This document shows positions 23,101 to 36,572 of a DNA stretch of 64,000 nt, one piece after another. Source of the stretch: Acanthaster planci (lineage: Eukaryota > Echinodermata > Asteroidea > Valvatida > Acanthasteridae). The stretch is taken from the NCBI RefSeq assembly GCF_001949145.1, contig NW_019091515.1, positions 528,451 to 592,450 of the forward strand, written 5' to 3'. The notes beneath the pieces are model-generated. The model saw nothing but the letters and a program-made list of their open reading frames with translations, was not told the DNA's origin and searched no databases. Position 1 is the first letter of the stretch. Every line of letters starts with the position of its first letter. A program made the position numbers and the translations under genes.

Positions 23101-26100
23101 AACTTGCTTTTGCTATGCTTACTGTTAAATTATCTTGTCGGTGTGAAATGACGGAGGCTCTGTTCACACAAAAGCCAGCTGTGAATTTTGTCTGTGGAAG
23201 AAGTGTCAATTATTCTGATTGGGTTGGCAACACAAATGTGCATCATTTGCCATCCATTGTCAAGACTCGCTAAACAGTGTCACTAATGTCTCCTACATGC
23301 TTCTCTCTAATAAACAACAGTGTTGTCCCAGAGCCAGATAGACCACAGCACAGAGAGACCTTCTTACACCTCAGCAAGCTTTAGTATAGTCGTCTGATGA
23401 GGGTGGGGGACAAAACAGTACCCCCTGGGCTGGATCTAACTTCTTCCCCTCAGCAAATGAGGTCATCTTCCTCTCCCTTCTGTACAGTGGCAGGACCCAA
23501 ATGAAATAAAGAGAAGCGATCCAGGTTCTGAATGCTAGCTGTGTGTCAGGGGGAACCAGCCGGTAATGGTGACACAATGGGAAGTGACAGGCCCAGCGTG
23601 AGCTCTCACCTTGATAAAGTAACCGGGCTGATTGCAGCCCCAGGGCATGTTTGCCACGTTTAAGCCATGCTTTTGGGTGGTTTACCCAATCACCTGCCTC
23701 AAGAAAGCGAACAAGGACTCTCCAACACCTAGACCAAGGAGTACTGCACAAGTTTGCATACCTAGTAGCTCTTAATTCGTACACCTGGGGTTTTCAGGGG
23801 AGTATTTCAATTAACATTTGAGGCACTAATAATGCTTTCGTGTTGGCAAGTAAGGTACAAGTCAGTAAGTGCTTTGTCGGTACCTATTTAGTCTGCAATT
23901 CATCAACTAGTCTTAGAGCACAGAAATGGCTTTATACTTTGTACAGCCATAATTATAGCAATCAAAACAATTGCTAATACAATCAATACAACTGCTGTAA
24001 GTGATAAATGAAAACATTTCCCTCTTGTTGTAAATTGTAAGTTTGTACATTCCTGCCAGTAACTCTGTCTGCCCATATAAAATGGCGTTCATTGACCATA
24101 ACGAAAATAAAGGTCTATATGCTCATTTGATATGAAGTCAGGGCTCCAGACCAGGAACTTGGCAGTCGGTGACTGTAATGAAAAGAAAGGTCCATAATAT
24201 GCATGTTTGATGTGAAGTTGGGGCTTCAGTCCAGGAACTCCCCACTTTGCATGGGCGAATACTACAAAGTGTTCTTAATTGCTGTGTGTAGAATCCAGTG
24301 CATAATTGACAGTTCAATCCATCAGGGATGAGATTTCTCAGCTTTTTAGCTGATTTAAGCTTTTTCTGTTTTGGATTTCAGCTTTTTTCCTCACTGGTTT
24401 CAGCTTCTTTATGCCTTCTCTCAGCTGTTTTAGCTATTTCATCACTGGTCAATTTCATCCCTGATCCATTACCAATGTGTTCGCTGCTCACAGAATTTCG
24501 ATTTTGGTTATGTGTTCCTGGTGTGCCTTTTCTTTTTTTTTTTTTTTTTAACTAACAAGGGGTAGGCATTTTGGGCCATCGTAAAGATATGAATGCTATT
24601 CACCCTGGGAACATCTGGATCTCTGGGGTGGTTTTATGAGAGCGTTTAAAAGGTTTTTGCCTGCGTCTGGAGTTTGAGCTGAATAGATGGCTTGCTGAAT
24701 CCTTTTTCGGTTGGCTATTAATTGTTAAGTTGCCCGAAATGATCAGAATATGTTGCAGTATGGAATCAGCGGCGTGGAAACGAAAGGCTTTAATAAATTA
24801 AACTGGATCACACTGTTATTTCGCTTGTGGCATTGTGCCCTATATGATAACATACATGTACACATGCATGTACATGCAAACCACAGTTATGTTTGACACT
24901 TGTATCAAAAATTCAGTTTTGGAGAAAGGGCAGTTTGTTCAGTTTTTTTTTTTTTTTGGTTTACCGCTAGATGGTCTGCCCATGGAGCCATGGTGTAATG
25001 CCTTGCAGGGTAGTATAATGAAACAGTGGGGTGCAGCGAGCGAGGAACAGAAAATGGATGACAGTCTTGACCTTGGGCATTACATGTAGATAGGTCTATT
25101 TTGGGATTTCGTTGGTCACTTTTGTGTGGCTGGTATTTTGTACCTTTACTCTGATTGGTGGAAATCACATTCGAGCCACTAGTTCCCCGCGTAAATTATG
25201 CATGCATTTGTCAGTCCGGTATTTACTTCGAGGAATCAAGAGCTAAAGTGATGTCTTAATACAAGTCTGACACCCACAACATCCATCGGGAGATTCAGCA
25301 TTTACAAAAAAGACGGGCACCAGACGTTTACAAAAGGGGTCAACCCAAATTGAGGTGAACTTAACATATATATACAGGGCATATTTTAGGGAGTAATTTG
25401 TGTCTTTAAACTTGTTAAATAACCATAGTTAAATAGTCCATCTTCAATAATTACTCTATAATTGCTTAAAGCTACAATTATTTGTTGTTTCTTATAGTAA
25501 TATGTATGTATGTTTGTTTAAGGGCATGCCTAACTCAAGCTTTGCTTTTAAGGTGTTGCCATCTCTTCTGGCATATATATGTCTTTTAGACTTGTCTTAT
25601 TATTATTATTTCTGCCACGGGAGGAAATAAATGTGTGTGTCACTGACTGATGGACATGTTGACAGCAAAAGAAACCAACCAAGCAAAATGAAAGGTACAT
25701 TGTGTAATAAAAAAAACTACAAAAATGGAAAGGGAGGGATGGGGGATCCACCAGATCTTCCACCCTCCCCCAGCTTGATGTGTTACAAACATCCATTCGT
25801 GGTATGACGTTAGTGGCGGGTAGTCAAGCCCAACCCTTCCCATATTGCCTTGCGGCAGCTATTTGCATGACAGCACCAGAGGCGATGGGGTGATTTTCAA
25901 ATTAAAACTGCCATCAGTTCCGACACGGTCGGCCACCAATGACAGATCAATGTTATCTGCATTTATTGTAGCGTGCGTCGCTGTAATGAAGTTTCCTGTT
26001 TCACGCTTTGTCTTCTGCGCCGCCAGGGGCAGAAATCAGATAACAACGCCTTTGATTTCTGCTCAGAGGGGTGGATATTCATCCCTGTCACCAAGGGGGG

Positions 26101-28271
26101 GAAAAATATGCTCTTAACTCATCCAAGTCAGGCCTTCTTTAAATGTCAAAAACTTCTGCCGTGTTGAATTAAAATTGACTTGCGTTCTTAGATGGAGGCA
26201 GAGACCGTATTGCTGCTTAAAAAAATATCCCTTGTCAGTGGAGTAGGGTAGATTGTTTTTAAGTTTGATGTCTCACCAACTTCATAGAAATGTTAATATA
26301 AAACTGTAAATATTTCTTTTCCAGTAAGTAAGCGGACAGCTGCATTTGCGTGTTTGATGATTCAACACTTCATTCCAGCACTGAGCTGAATTAAACATGG
26401 CGGAGTGTTGTTGGAAGGAACTTGTAATTTGCAAGATGACACGATAACAGGGAATGCAGAGGCCTACTTTTTTTTTTTTTTAAATTGGGAGTCCGAGTTG
26501 GAAAACAAGCCTTGAACTGCCAACAGGATATCAGGACAGAGAAAGAGCAAATTTTATGTGAACGTTTTTGTCGCATTTGCTTGAGCAATTTTCACAATTT
26601 TAGAAATTTGATTTATTAGGCTAGAAGTACTTGTGCCTTTTCTTATTCTTCATCCTTCAAATGCACTTTTCCCAGTCTCCTTGTCCTTTGATTTGCATGG
26701 ACAGCATTTGACAATGTATTGAACAATTTCAACACCCTTCTCCCCTGGGAGGGAGGTTGTTGTTTGCCCCTGTACATTCCCCCTTCCCCATGTGACATCC
26801 TCTTCCTTTTCATGTTTGTCCATTGTGAGTTCATTCACAGGTTTCATGTGTGCGTCCTGACAAGTAATGTACAAAAAAACACCCCGTGTGAGTTGTACAG
26901 AGGATCAGAAAAAAGTGTCCGCACGTTGGCTTAGCTTGAAGAAGAAATGTTTTCCCTCATGTGTGGAAGATATTTTCCCACTTATATCAAAAGGTGTGAA
27001 AATGTCTTACCCACTGTGGGAAATCTAAGTGTGAAAGGAGTTCCCATTTGCAGGTTACGCACATATTTCAGTTCCAATGTTCTGTATGTGTAGACATCGC
27101 AGGAAAAAAAAGCAACATTCCCAAAGGTAATGTATCAATGTCACAGACTGTGTATATGCTTGTAGAGGTCCAGACAGTCCGGCATTGAGGAGACAGTTTC
27201 TTTTGTCAGGATATTTGGGGCTGACTTGTAGGGACAAAACTTTGTCCCAACAAAGAGATTGTCCCCGAAGTAACCACATTCAACACGCATGTACGCGCAG
27301 AGCCCCTTCGGTGCCTATGTGTGAAAATACAAATGTAAATTCCCTATGCTGTAGGTGCATCACGGAGGGGGAGGGCAAGGAGATACTCCCCTCAAGATGA
27401 AAAAAAAACAGATATAAACTTGACTGCCCCCTTCCTCAGGGGAAAAACTGGCACTGTCCATGCCTCGTTGTTAGAAGACCCTGTATTGTACATGTACATG
27501 CACATGTTGTTACATGTATTTGTCCCAGTCAGCCTTTTGCAATATCCGAATGCCGCCGCGCACACTTAGCACAGTGTTCGCACTTCGTATGCGTGTATCT
27601 GGTTTTTTTTTTAACTGTTACCCAATTGTTAGGAAATGCACAAATTGCCCAAGAATTATTGATAGTGGATTGGTAAAGCAGATGTAGTGGCACCAGCTGT
27701 GGAGTCATCAAATGGACCGCTCATCAGTCGTATTATTGAATTACATGCACATTTTGCAATCAGTTGGATGCTTGGTGGAAGTGTCTTTGCAGACTTGTAG
27801 CCGAGGTCACATGCTAAGAAGTACATGCACAGCCTGTGTCATACCGCATGTTCATAGAGACATATTGTTGTGGGCACAATTTTCCCCTTTTCTGATAACC
27901 AATAACCTATTAGTTCTTAAGTTACTGTACATATTAAGTTACATAAATGGCACCCAATTGATATCTTGCACCTCTGAGTTTGATGCAAGTGCCCGGTTTG
28001 TTGACTTTGCAAGTTTGTTTTTATATATCTTCTGGCTTCAGCAATGTATCTATTACCATTGTTGGTAATATTTTATTCGAACAAAGTATGGCGCATCTGC
28101 TAATTTTCACACGGTGGGCTTGTTCTCAGAAGAGACACTGCAAAAGTGAACTCATTATATGTTCACGGACATTTGGACAGGAACTAAAAGTTCTTGCCAG
28201 AAGAATTGTGTTTATTACATCGGATATTAGTGGCCTTATTAAATTTTGGGAATTAATTGGTCTCATTGCAG
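20195..28271. other. non-coding stretch, no supported gene
   Basis: Nothing here has exon signals at both ends. The longest frame in the window (175 codons, 21739-22266 plus) lacks any recognisable domain, is crossed by an opposing frame and has no acceptor or donor context that fits. A pyrimidine tract followed by CAG at 22370-22385 resembles an acceptor but lacks a good donor (see rejections). 21120-21620 contains several TAAT-type cores and a long AT-rich tract. A diverged tandem duplication sits at 24093-24240, and 28.26 kb marks the acceptor of the first supported exon. Confidence 0.5.
24093..24240 (+). repeat. diverged tandem duplication, ~70-bp unit
   Basis: Copy 1 (24093-24160) and copy 2 (24170-24240) align along their length: each has TGAC, GAAAA(T/G)AAAGGT, TTTGAT(A/G)TGAAGT and CCAGGAACT in the same order, period about 77. 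Several substitutions and small indels separate them. It is an old local duplication. Confidence 0.8.
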
Positions 28272-28379
28272 AACCGGTCTCCTCATCGTGGATTCCTGCC
28301 TAGTGGAGACAAAAACACAAGGCCTATAGCTGCAAACGGCAACACCAATCGACCCAACTCACAAGATCCGTCAAGCGAC
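28272..28379 (+). CDS. internal coding exon, 108 bp, unknown gene
   Basis: The exon follows a good acceptor (TTGGTCTCATTGCAG) and ends at a consensus donor (GCGAC|gtaagtaa). It is 36 whole codons, phase 0 at both ends, and phase 0 is the only frame without a stop; the other two hit stops. It encodes a polar, basic, Ser/Asn/Pro-rich segment beginning NRSPHRGFLPSGDKN and ending NRPNSQDPSSD, with no membrane or globular signature; probably disordered. It is likely followed by the phase-0 exon at 33221. I do not recognise the family. Confidence 0.75.
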
Positions 28380-28799
28380 GTAAGTAACCCTTTCACTCGG
28401 ACGTGGAGGTGTAGGGGGAGAACAGCACTTGAGTTGTCATTTTGAAAGGTTAATTCCATTGCAGGTTTTTCTGCCTGACTATCTGGAGTCATTTTTCCTC
28501 GTGCCCAAACCTTGGGACATCAGCTGCCATTTTCACAAAACTTGGCATAGTTTTGCACCATTCATAAGCCTTAATGCCAACTGGTGACCGAAGGGGGAAA
28601 GTGGGTCATTTCCCCCTTTCTATAGTTTTCCGACTGGGGACCTGTCCCCCCTCCCACACACACAGACACACACTTTTGGCAGGTCCTATAATAGGTTGGG
28701 GATACTTGATGCCTGATGTTTTCCTAATTAGTCCCCTTTGAAAATCATTCTGTCGCTGCTGCTTATGCCTCAAACTTCGGAGGAACTTTGCACAGTACG

Positions 28800-28986
28800 C
28801 AGAGCTGTATACAGGAGAGCAGTGCCAACTTCAGACATTAGAACCAAAATGGCTGTTCATTTTGTGTGCAGTGCCGCATGCAGCTGCTGTGTGCTAAATG
28901 TCCATGTGCACTGATGCATAGTCCGCCATTTTGGTTCCAATACTTGAGACGTTCATGCCGCAACTCTCTCTCTATGAGCAGCTCTG
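28800..28986. mobile_element. MITE-like inverted-repeat element, ~187 bp
   Basis: CAGAGCTG at 28800-28807 faces CAGCTCTG at 28979-28986, and GAACCAAAATGGC at 28841-28853 faces GCCATTTTGGTTC at 28925-28937. The stretches between these blocks also pair loosely, so the arms are about 55-60 bp with a ~70-bp centre. No target duplication is clear and there is no coding capacity. It is probably a degenerate non-autonomous transposon inserted in the intron. Confidence 0.6.
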
Positions 28987-29780
28987 ACTGCACACAATAT
29001 GGCCGATTTCATTAGCATTGGCTTTGTTGTGCATTTGAATTATATTAACATTTAACATCTTTGATGCAACGGTTATTCTTGCTGTGCTACAGCAGTCAAT
29101 AAACAGTGGTCAAATTAGCTCCGCCCACCATTTTGGATATACATGTACATGTATACTTTTGTCTTTTCTTTATTGGAACTGATCAGTGAATTTCAAATTT
29201 TCTCACAACCTTTCTCTCAACAAAATTGTCCATCCCCTCCTAAAAACAAATTGGTGGATTTCTCATAGAACCCGGATAAATGAGTAGGGATGAGCCTTAC
29301 AGCGAGCACAGTTTGTAAAATATCCATTTCCAGTTCAGTGCAGTTGGTACCACCTAAAAGCACCGCTGTTAGCTGTTGTGCAAGTTGCAGACATACGCAG
29401 TGGGTAATTTGGTGACATGTGCCATAAATTGTGGCACAACTGGCCCGATAAAAATTAGACATTACATGTACAAGTGAAGTTACGCCAACTACATTGTAGT
29501 TAAAGTTATTGTGCAATTGGCTGCAGGCTCAGTGTGCAGGACAGCCATAAATCCCCTAAGATGTTGCTAATGGGTATCAAATATCTGCAGAATCAGGAAA
29601 ATGTTATCGTTGACGATTGCACATTTTGTTGTATTGTTGGGAGGAGGGGGTTGCAGATTCAGGGTCTTCAGCCATTTAATTTTCACGATGGCATGCCTTG
29701 GGCACCAGTGCTGTCAGGTAGTCCGCTTTATAATATATAATAGCACTTTATAATAGCGTACGGTGCTGTATTACTGAATA

Positions 29781-29855
29781 GTAATACCATTTAGTCTCAC
29801 CCTAGATATTACTATTTAGTCTCACTCCAGATATTACCATTTAGTCTCACTCTAG
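29781..29855 (+). repeat. 25-bp tandem repeat, three copies
   Basis: Three consecutive 25-bp units at 29781-29805, 29806-29830 and 29831-29855 share AC(C/T)ATTTAGTCTCAC followed by a C/T-rich pentamer ending AG. They differ at a few positions. A smaller TTTATAATA duplication lies just upstream (29728-29755). Confidence 0.9.
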
Positions 29856-31486
29856 TATCCTCTGTATGTCTTGGTTTTGCATTTTTGGAGTAGCGAAATG
29901 TTGCTTTATTTTTCTTTCCTTTTTTTTGCTCAGTCAAGTGCTGTTTTCTGGTCCATTGTGGAAGGGCTTTTTTTCGTTCTTTTTTTTGCAGATTGCTTTT
30001 GGTTTGGTTTTTACAGTCAACTTCAACCTGTGCCATTTTGGGGCAGAATGTTGTCACTATAAGATATTTTTGACCAATTTGTAAACCAATCCTTGATGAA
30101 AATCAGTATGCAGACACAGCTTCCAGTCCTTCAAAATAGTCTTCACTCTGGTAGCACGTATGTTGAACCCACTGCCCCCAAAATGACTCACCCTCGCACT
30201 GGTTTACAGTGCTAGCCCCTCAATTTAGTGACCCCCAATAGAACAACAAACAACCTTCCACCACACCATATCTCCCCCCTTTTTGTCATCGGACCTTGAT
30301 ATCCTGACCTCAACCCCCCTTCCAAAATGAGAAGCTCTTAGCGCAGTGTTGCATGCCGTTTAAGCCTCATCGATTCGCCAGTGATTACACGGTTATTTAA
30401 CGTGACTGTCCAGGAGAGGGGCAGAGTTGCATACCGTCGTGGAGAAAGGGAAGGGAGAATGGCGAGAAATGTGTGACAAGTGCTATTGGCTGTTGAGTCA
30501 CCTACGGGAGCAGCCATTTTGTGATTTTTTGCCCGCGAGGCGATCTGGCCATATACAGGAGTTCATTAATTGTTCGTTCGGTTGGGTTGTCAGTATTTCA
30601 CGGCTGGGCACACTACAAGATCACATTTAGCCGAGAGGGGGAGGGGGGAAGAGATAGAGCAAAGAAGAAGAAAAAAGAAGAAAAAAAAATGCTGATAACA
30701 CTGTCAATGTTGACACGATGCAGGCCTCACCGGAACTATTTTGTTGACGTGCCGCAGCTCGGCTGGGCAAGTGGCGATGATGGGACGGGCTCATCACCAG
30801 ATTATCAATATCCCGCCACTCCGTTCCCAGGTCCGGGGATGACAGGAATCGTGGGATAGCTACCGCGGTTGTGTGTCCCACAGCATTAACGATAATGTCA
30901 ACAGTACTCTGTGGTACGGGACCCATTCAGTTTGTAAAGAATATTGTTTGTGGGGAATATTATGGAGGAGTGGAGATAAGGTACGATTACAAAGCTTGAT
31001 TTATAAATGGTATCTGTGGCATGTGACAAGGCCAGATAGGGACAGGTATCCATTTTTGACACACGAGTGGAACAAAAAAGGTTTAACTGAGAAAGTGTTG
31101 ATAGTGTACCTTGGCAAATTCACACAAGTCAGTCCTTGAGTAAAAATGTGTGGAATCTCATATTGGTAAACATAAAGGCAGTACATGTACACGTCAAAGT
31201 GCCTTGGTTTTCTGCAAAATAAGTGTTTTAAGATCTCTCCAAATTTCAAATGCCAAGCTTGTTAGCAGAGATGGAATACGTGATATCATCTTTTTCAGGC
31301 AACAGTGTGTTGCCATATGTGATTGGAATTGATGTACAGGGGACGGGGAGGTAAGGTTGGGAATGCTCAAGTGAATAATTCACATGCCCTGTATTTCATG
31401 CTAAAAGCCATTTGTTTGAAAGAGTATCCATGTACATGACCCACTTGGAATAAAATTGCAGAAAACAATTTCCGTTTGATTCTTAC

Positions 31487-31534
31487 CTGAGTCCCCCCTG
31501 GAGGGGGATCCTGTACGACATATCCTCCTTCCTC
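31487..31534 (-). CDS. candidate minus-strand exon, 48 bp
   Basis: Read on the minus strand, a strong acceptor (TTTTCTACATTTATTTTCAG) precedes 48 bases that end at a consensus donor (ACTCAG|gtaagaatc). Phase 0 gives 16 codons, EEGGYVVQDPPPGGTQ, an acidic then Pro/Gly-rich peptide. The signals at both ends are as good as those of the plus-strand exons nearby. Against it: it lies within an inferred plus-strand intron and no partner exon on the minus strand is convincing nearby. It may be a nested antisense gene or a decoy. I do not recognise the peptide. Confidence 0.35.
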
Positions 31535-33220
31535 CTGAAAATAAATGTAGAAAATAGTACAGGATGGAATTCGGAAAAAGGCATCTGGACGGTAGGCTAC
31601 AGCGGGCAAACGATATTGAGCATTCTGTTCCTCCCAACGCGGCATCGTGAACCCAGGCGAAGGGCTATAAGGTAGCATTCGCCGGGGCGTAGGGGACTGG
31701 GGGAACGATGCTAGGGGGCAAAAAATCCTTACGAGCGTTGACAGAAAAAGCTTTGGAGGATCGGATGAACAGGCGCAACAGTGCCTGGAGTTGCATGGGT
31801 ATCAGGGTGCAGAGGGACTTTCTTGTCTCACCTCTTGTTTTCCCCCATTTATCTCTCTCTCCCTCTCATTTTTTTTTTTCAGGGGGACAATAAGATTTTG
31901 TTTCTTATTGATGACATGTGATGTTTGGTAGGTGACACCGTCAGTCGGGGGCTCTGCGGGAGTTGGGGTGTTTGCCCGGGCAGGCAGTGAGTCATGGCAC
32001 AGCGGCAGCGTGTGTTCACTTTGCCAGTTTGGGTTTAAGTGTCAGTCCCTGTAGGATTGGAGGGTCTGTATTGCACAGAACGAAGGCAACATGCACATGT
32101 ACTTGCATGCGGTATGCATAACTCTGTATATAAAAGGCGTGCATGTGGTGTACAGCTTGCAAATTGTCCATGTGAGACCTGCTTCATCCAGTTCAGGAAC
32201 AGATCTTTTGCTTTCTGACTTAATAATTATGATTTCAACATTATAAATGTTGATGTTTTGGCATTCGAATTAGAGCAAGGTTTACCTTCATACTGTACAT
32301 GTAACTGATTAAAAGAAATTTAACGTTTGTCTTCAAACTGTGCCATATTTTCATGACTAAAAGAACTAGTTTTTCTGTAAAGCAGAAAAAAAGTGGTTAA
32401 TACTGCCGTATGTGTATTTCGCCCTGGTACTCATGAAGAGACAAATTTCCTATCGCCTGCCATACTGTACCCATTTCTTTTTGAAAACATTTTTAAGCAA
32501 TAAAATGCTTTCAGCCTTGTAGATTTTAAGGCCTAGATGGTGTACATCAGTGTCACTGAAGTTGGCATGAAAGGCTGTCTCCACAAATTTGTCCATGTTT
32601 CCAGGAATTACAAATAGTTGTCACCGTTTTTATGACTAGTGGGCCTAGTTGTTAGTTTTGTGCAAGTTCTTCCCCGAGAACAGCAAGCAAGCCAAAGGAT
32701 GATTAGAAATATGTGTGATTCCCAGTGCAGTGTGCCACCAGCAGGTTGCCACAGAGAGGTTATTTTTCAAGCTCACGGTTGACAAATGCATGGCCCCCTT
32801 GTCGTGAATGTCATTCGACAATTTGAGGGAGTGTGTGATTGAATGGGGCCTTCCATACCTCACAAAAGAAACCCACCATTTTATTAATTAATTCCCACAA
32901 TGCACTGGAAAAAAGCCTTTCTGTGGCAGCCTCTTGGTGGCGCACAACATTGTGAATCTCCTGTATACTGGCATAAGCTGGAAACAATAGCCTCATCGGT
33001 TTGATGCAGAAACTCACGTCAGTCTTTACATCAGATTCTAGAGGGTATGACTGGAGAGAGCAAAGCTTGAGTCTGTCCTGTGAGTTGGTTCCTTTGTGCA
33101 TAAGTGTGCAACCGAGTCGGGCAACTTGAGGCGAATAGACTCAGGAAATTTGTTGAGGCCAAACACTGCAAAGGTTTTTCCTCATTTGATGCTGAAACCC
33201 TTCATTTCTCCTCCCTTCAG

Positions 33221-33256
33221 GTGAGCTCCCACTCTCGGTCTGGAAGTGGTTATATG
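33221..33256 (+). CDS. micro-exon, 36 bp, unknown gene
   Basis: A pyrimidine-rich acceptor (CATTTCTCCTCCCTTCAG) is followed by 36 bases ending TATATG|gtaagtac, a consensus donor. In phase 0 it encodes VSSHSRSGSGYM, a Ser/Gly-rich peptide likely to be phosphorylatable and unstructured. Length and phase match the flanking exons at 28272 and 40112, so it can be included or skipped without shifting the frame, typical of a regulated cassette exon. The GSGYM ending faintly recalls the GYMSDG motifs of neuron navigator proteins; this is far too short to assign. Confidence 0.62.
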
Positions 33257-36200
33257 GTAAGTACATTCTGCCAAACAAACATCCCCCAACCTGACAGTAA
33301 TGTAATGGAAAACACCCGCCAGACTAGCCCGACTTTCTGTTTATTTGAATAGCGAACGCATAAACTGTGCCATATTTTCACCCAAGCAAGCAGCAACCCG
33401 TTAGTTCTTGTGTCTTTTTGCATCGTTTTACTGCGTGAAGAAAAGGAGCCTAACCAGTATTGCTGTTGAAAGAGAACAGGCATTTCTAAATGTTACTTAT
33501 CGGAAGTATGATGTGACTTTTTACTGCAAAAAATATTTGAAAAAATTCTAGGACAGCTGGATAACTTTTTATAGTGCAATGAGAATTCTTCAAGCCAAAA
33601 AAAAAAAGTAAATAAATAAATAGAAACATTTGAGTCCGTAGGTTTTTGTTTATATGAAACAAAAAGCAGGCATACTCGGCTAGCACATAAAATTACATCA
33701 ATTTATTACATCGTTATACCCCTGCTGACGCCATAAATTACTCTTAATTACACAGCTGTTTGCCCTGAATGTGTGTACATTTCCCCTTCCCATCTGTCAG
33801 TGCCAAACTAAAATTCATTGCCACCTTCCCTGCATTCAGGCTTCTATGGTTTGCTTTCGGGCCTTCGCCATGTAAATCTTGTAATGGAGGAGCCGACCCG
33901 ACCCAGCCACCCCCACACCTTCCTTGCTAGACACCCGAGGCAATTTTTTTTTGAAAGTCTAGGCATCGGATACCAAAGCCTTCCAATTACTTCCATCTGA
34001 CCTTTTCCATCATTTAAATAATTCCGACTATATTCAGTCCCCCTTCCCACCACCTCTCTGCTTTGTGACAATGCACATTATTAATTAACCCTTTAATTAT
34101 ACATGTAATCCATTTTTAGTGGGGGGGTTGGGGTATTACGCTGTCAACGTATGTGGTAGTTTTTTGCTTCTTCTCCATCTGCTACTCCTGGAACTGCAGC
34201 AGCAGATATCAGCATTGAAATTTTACGCGACGATGATTACTGGATTAAACACACATGTCCGCACACGGCAAATTGTTCCGTCGGTCTTGTCTATCCCCCA
34301 TCTTCCCTTCCTCCTCTTAGTAGCCCTCTCATTGCGACCTGATTGGATTCCCAATCCATTCCCCTCCCCCCCCCAGGGGGGGAGATGGAGGGTGAGCCAC
34401 CAAACGAAGAGAGAAAGACGGTGAAGAATAAACAGCAATGTTTGGCAAATTAAATTTTGTGGTGCGACATGTCTGGTTGGCCCAAATGAGATTAGCAGAA
34501 TTAGAGAACCCTGGTTTTCACTCTTTACTTTTTTTTTTTAAACATTCTGTTCTGTGGGGAAGATTCCACAGAAATTTCTTGTGCAATGTAGTTGTGACAT
34601 GAGAGACCATAAGACCTGGTGTGGGTAAAGAATAGGCGTGGAGTTTGAAAAAAAACACAAGTGGTGCAATTGTTTCAAGAAACCCACCTGTGTGTATACG
34701 AGACCATTTGCATATGTAATATGCATCAGAAATCCAAGCACTTCACAGTTATTATAATCTCTGTTGGTCAGGCCACGAGATCTTTTCAGTGCAGCTGCTA
34801 GGGACGAGTGGGGGCCTGCTCTAGTCCACCGTCACTGGAAACCCCATCCAGTCTTCTCCGAAGTGGTCTGACAGCCCACTGAGTTTGGCCTGCCTGAAAA
34901 TAGCAGCCACAGGGCTTGTAAAGCTGGCTGCCAGTGTTCAATATTTTGAGTGCTGAGTTTGTTCTAGGTAGCGCTGTGAAGATGAAAAAAAAAGCTGTCT
35001 GGAAATGACCGTAATCAACTTCTAAGATCCCCCCCCCGAAATGCACTAGACCTGAACTCTGCAGCTATTTCAGTCCATTTTTTAAAACCAGTCTTCACCA
35101 AATTTAAAAATTGAACTGGAGAAAGTGAAACCCTGTTTATAATCCTGGAGGGTGTGAGGCTGTCAAAAAAATCCGATCCATGAAGACTTTAATACTACAA
35201 TATCCTTGGTAACGTTATCCATACACGTGAATCGTGTACATGTAGATGTTGTGTAGGCTTGAAACAATCACAAATAAAACCGTTTTACGTATGAAAGCGA
35301 TACCTACTTCAACAAATACCACATTCTTGTTTTTTTCCTCAGTAATTGGTGTCTGCCGTGAGATCTTGAAAGACTACCATCGTGTCTCTCTTCCCGAAAC
35401 GGACGTGTGATTTGCACGTGTTTCCCTGCAAGGCACAAGTTGCGTTGTGGAAGGCCTAATTGGGTTAGGATTGAATTTGTACTTCTTTGAGCACCATAAC
35501 AAGATTTTACATTACAATTCACGGGAAACGATTGTGCACGTATTGACACAGAACGTGGTTTCACGTCCAGGAAATTGTGATTTTGTCTTTGCAATATGCT
35601 GGCACAGACAGCCGGAATGCATACATGTGTATATGCAATTCCGTCCTCCATGTCCAGACACTTGGTGCCACTCCTTTCCACACACAAGCTGGCAGAGCCT
35701 ACCCCCAGCTGCACCAGCTGTGAATTTCCAGGTCTAGGGATACACTCTGTAACCCCCCCTCCCATTGTACGGGCATGTACTGCAGAATTTGGCGGTATTC
35801 ACGGTACATCGGCACTTAGTTATCTCCTCAGCTGAAATGGGGTCGGGAACACTCTGTAAATACTTCAGCCCGTGTTGAAATCCAGCTCTTGATAAAAAAC
35901 AAAAAGAGTTGACACGCATGAATAATTTAATACAGAGGCTGTGAGTTTTCCCCTGTTTTCATTTCCAAAATGAAAACAACGCGCAAACTTGCTTGTGACA
36001 GACTTGCCCGAGTGTGGGATAATATTTTGATAGAACGATGCCCTGACTCTAAGCATGGGCTTAAGCCTTAGCCAAAGTAACAGCTGCTTCATACGCTGTA
36101 CACACAGCAACATGGAAAAAGGAGATGCATGAAAGAAAAGTCCATAGTCGTGCAAAGCAAGAAGGGGAAAAATATTGATGGCAGGAATGAAAGAGGAGAA

Positions 36201-36550
36201 AAAGAATAGAAAAAAAAAAGCAAGATTAAGGACGGAACTCGGACGACAAAAAGGTGGAATCCTTGCCGCAATTGGAACGGCACAGCACAGATGTGGATGG
36301 CATTGTCAGTTAAGCCCGCCGAGGGAATGGCATGATCCCTTTCATTTACGGAGTCACGTCGGGAGGGGAGGAGGGATTACCCCGGGGCTTTTGTGCAGTG
36401 ATGGAGCATCGCAAGCCGAGGGACTTTTGCCAGTAAAGAATGGATGAGGGGTACCCCCCCGTGGGACGCCTGGCTTCTGCACGCTGTGTACCCAGTAGCC
36501 TGTATCAGTCAGTTGGCTCAAAGATGAGTGCTCTATGACATGAGATACGT

Positions 36551-36572
36551 GTACATGTACATGTACATGTAC
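36551..36572. repeat. GTACAT tandem palindrome
   Basis: The hexamer GTACAT repeats about 3.7 times, forming a perfect 22-base palindrome. It is the longest of many such tracts in the window; others include 54205-54220, 59551-59566 and 61232-61249. Confidence 0.95.

Larger units (their letters stand above)
28380..33220 (+). other. inferred intron, 4.8 kb
   Basis: Lies between two plus-strand phase-0 exons. It begins gtaagtaacc and ends in TTCATTTCTCCTCCCTTCAG, a textbook acceptor. It holds an inverted-repeat element (28800-28986), a 25-bp triplet repeat (29781-29855), a purine tract at 30650-30690, and a candidate minus-strand exon (31487-31534). Whether the two flanking exons are directly joined is inferred from matching phase and orientation. 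Confidence 0.55.
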
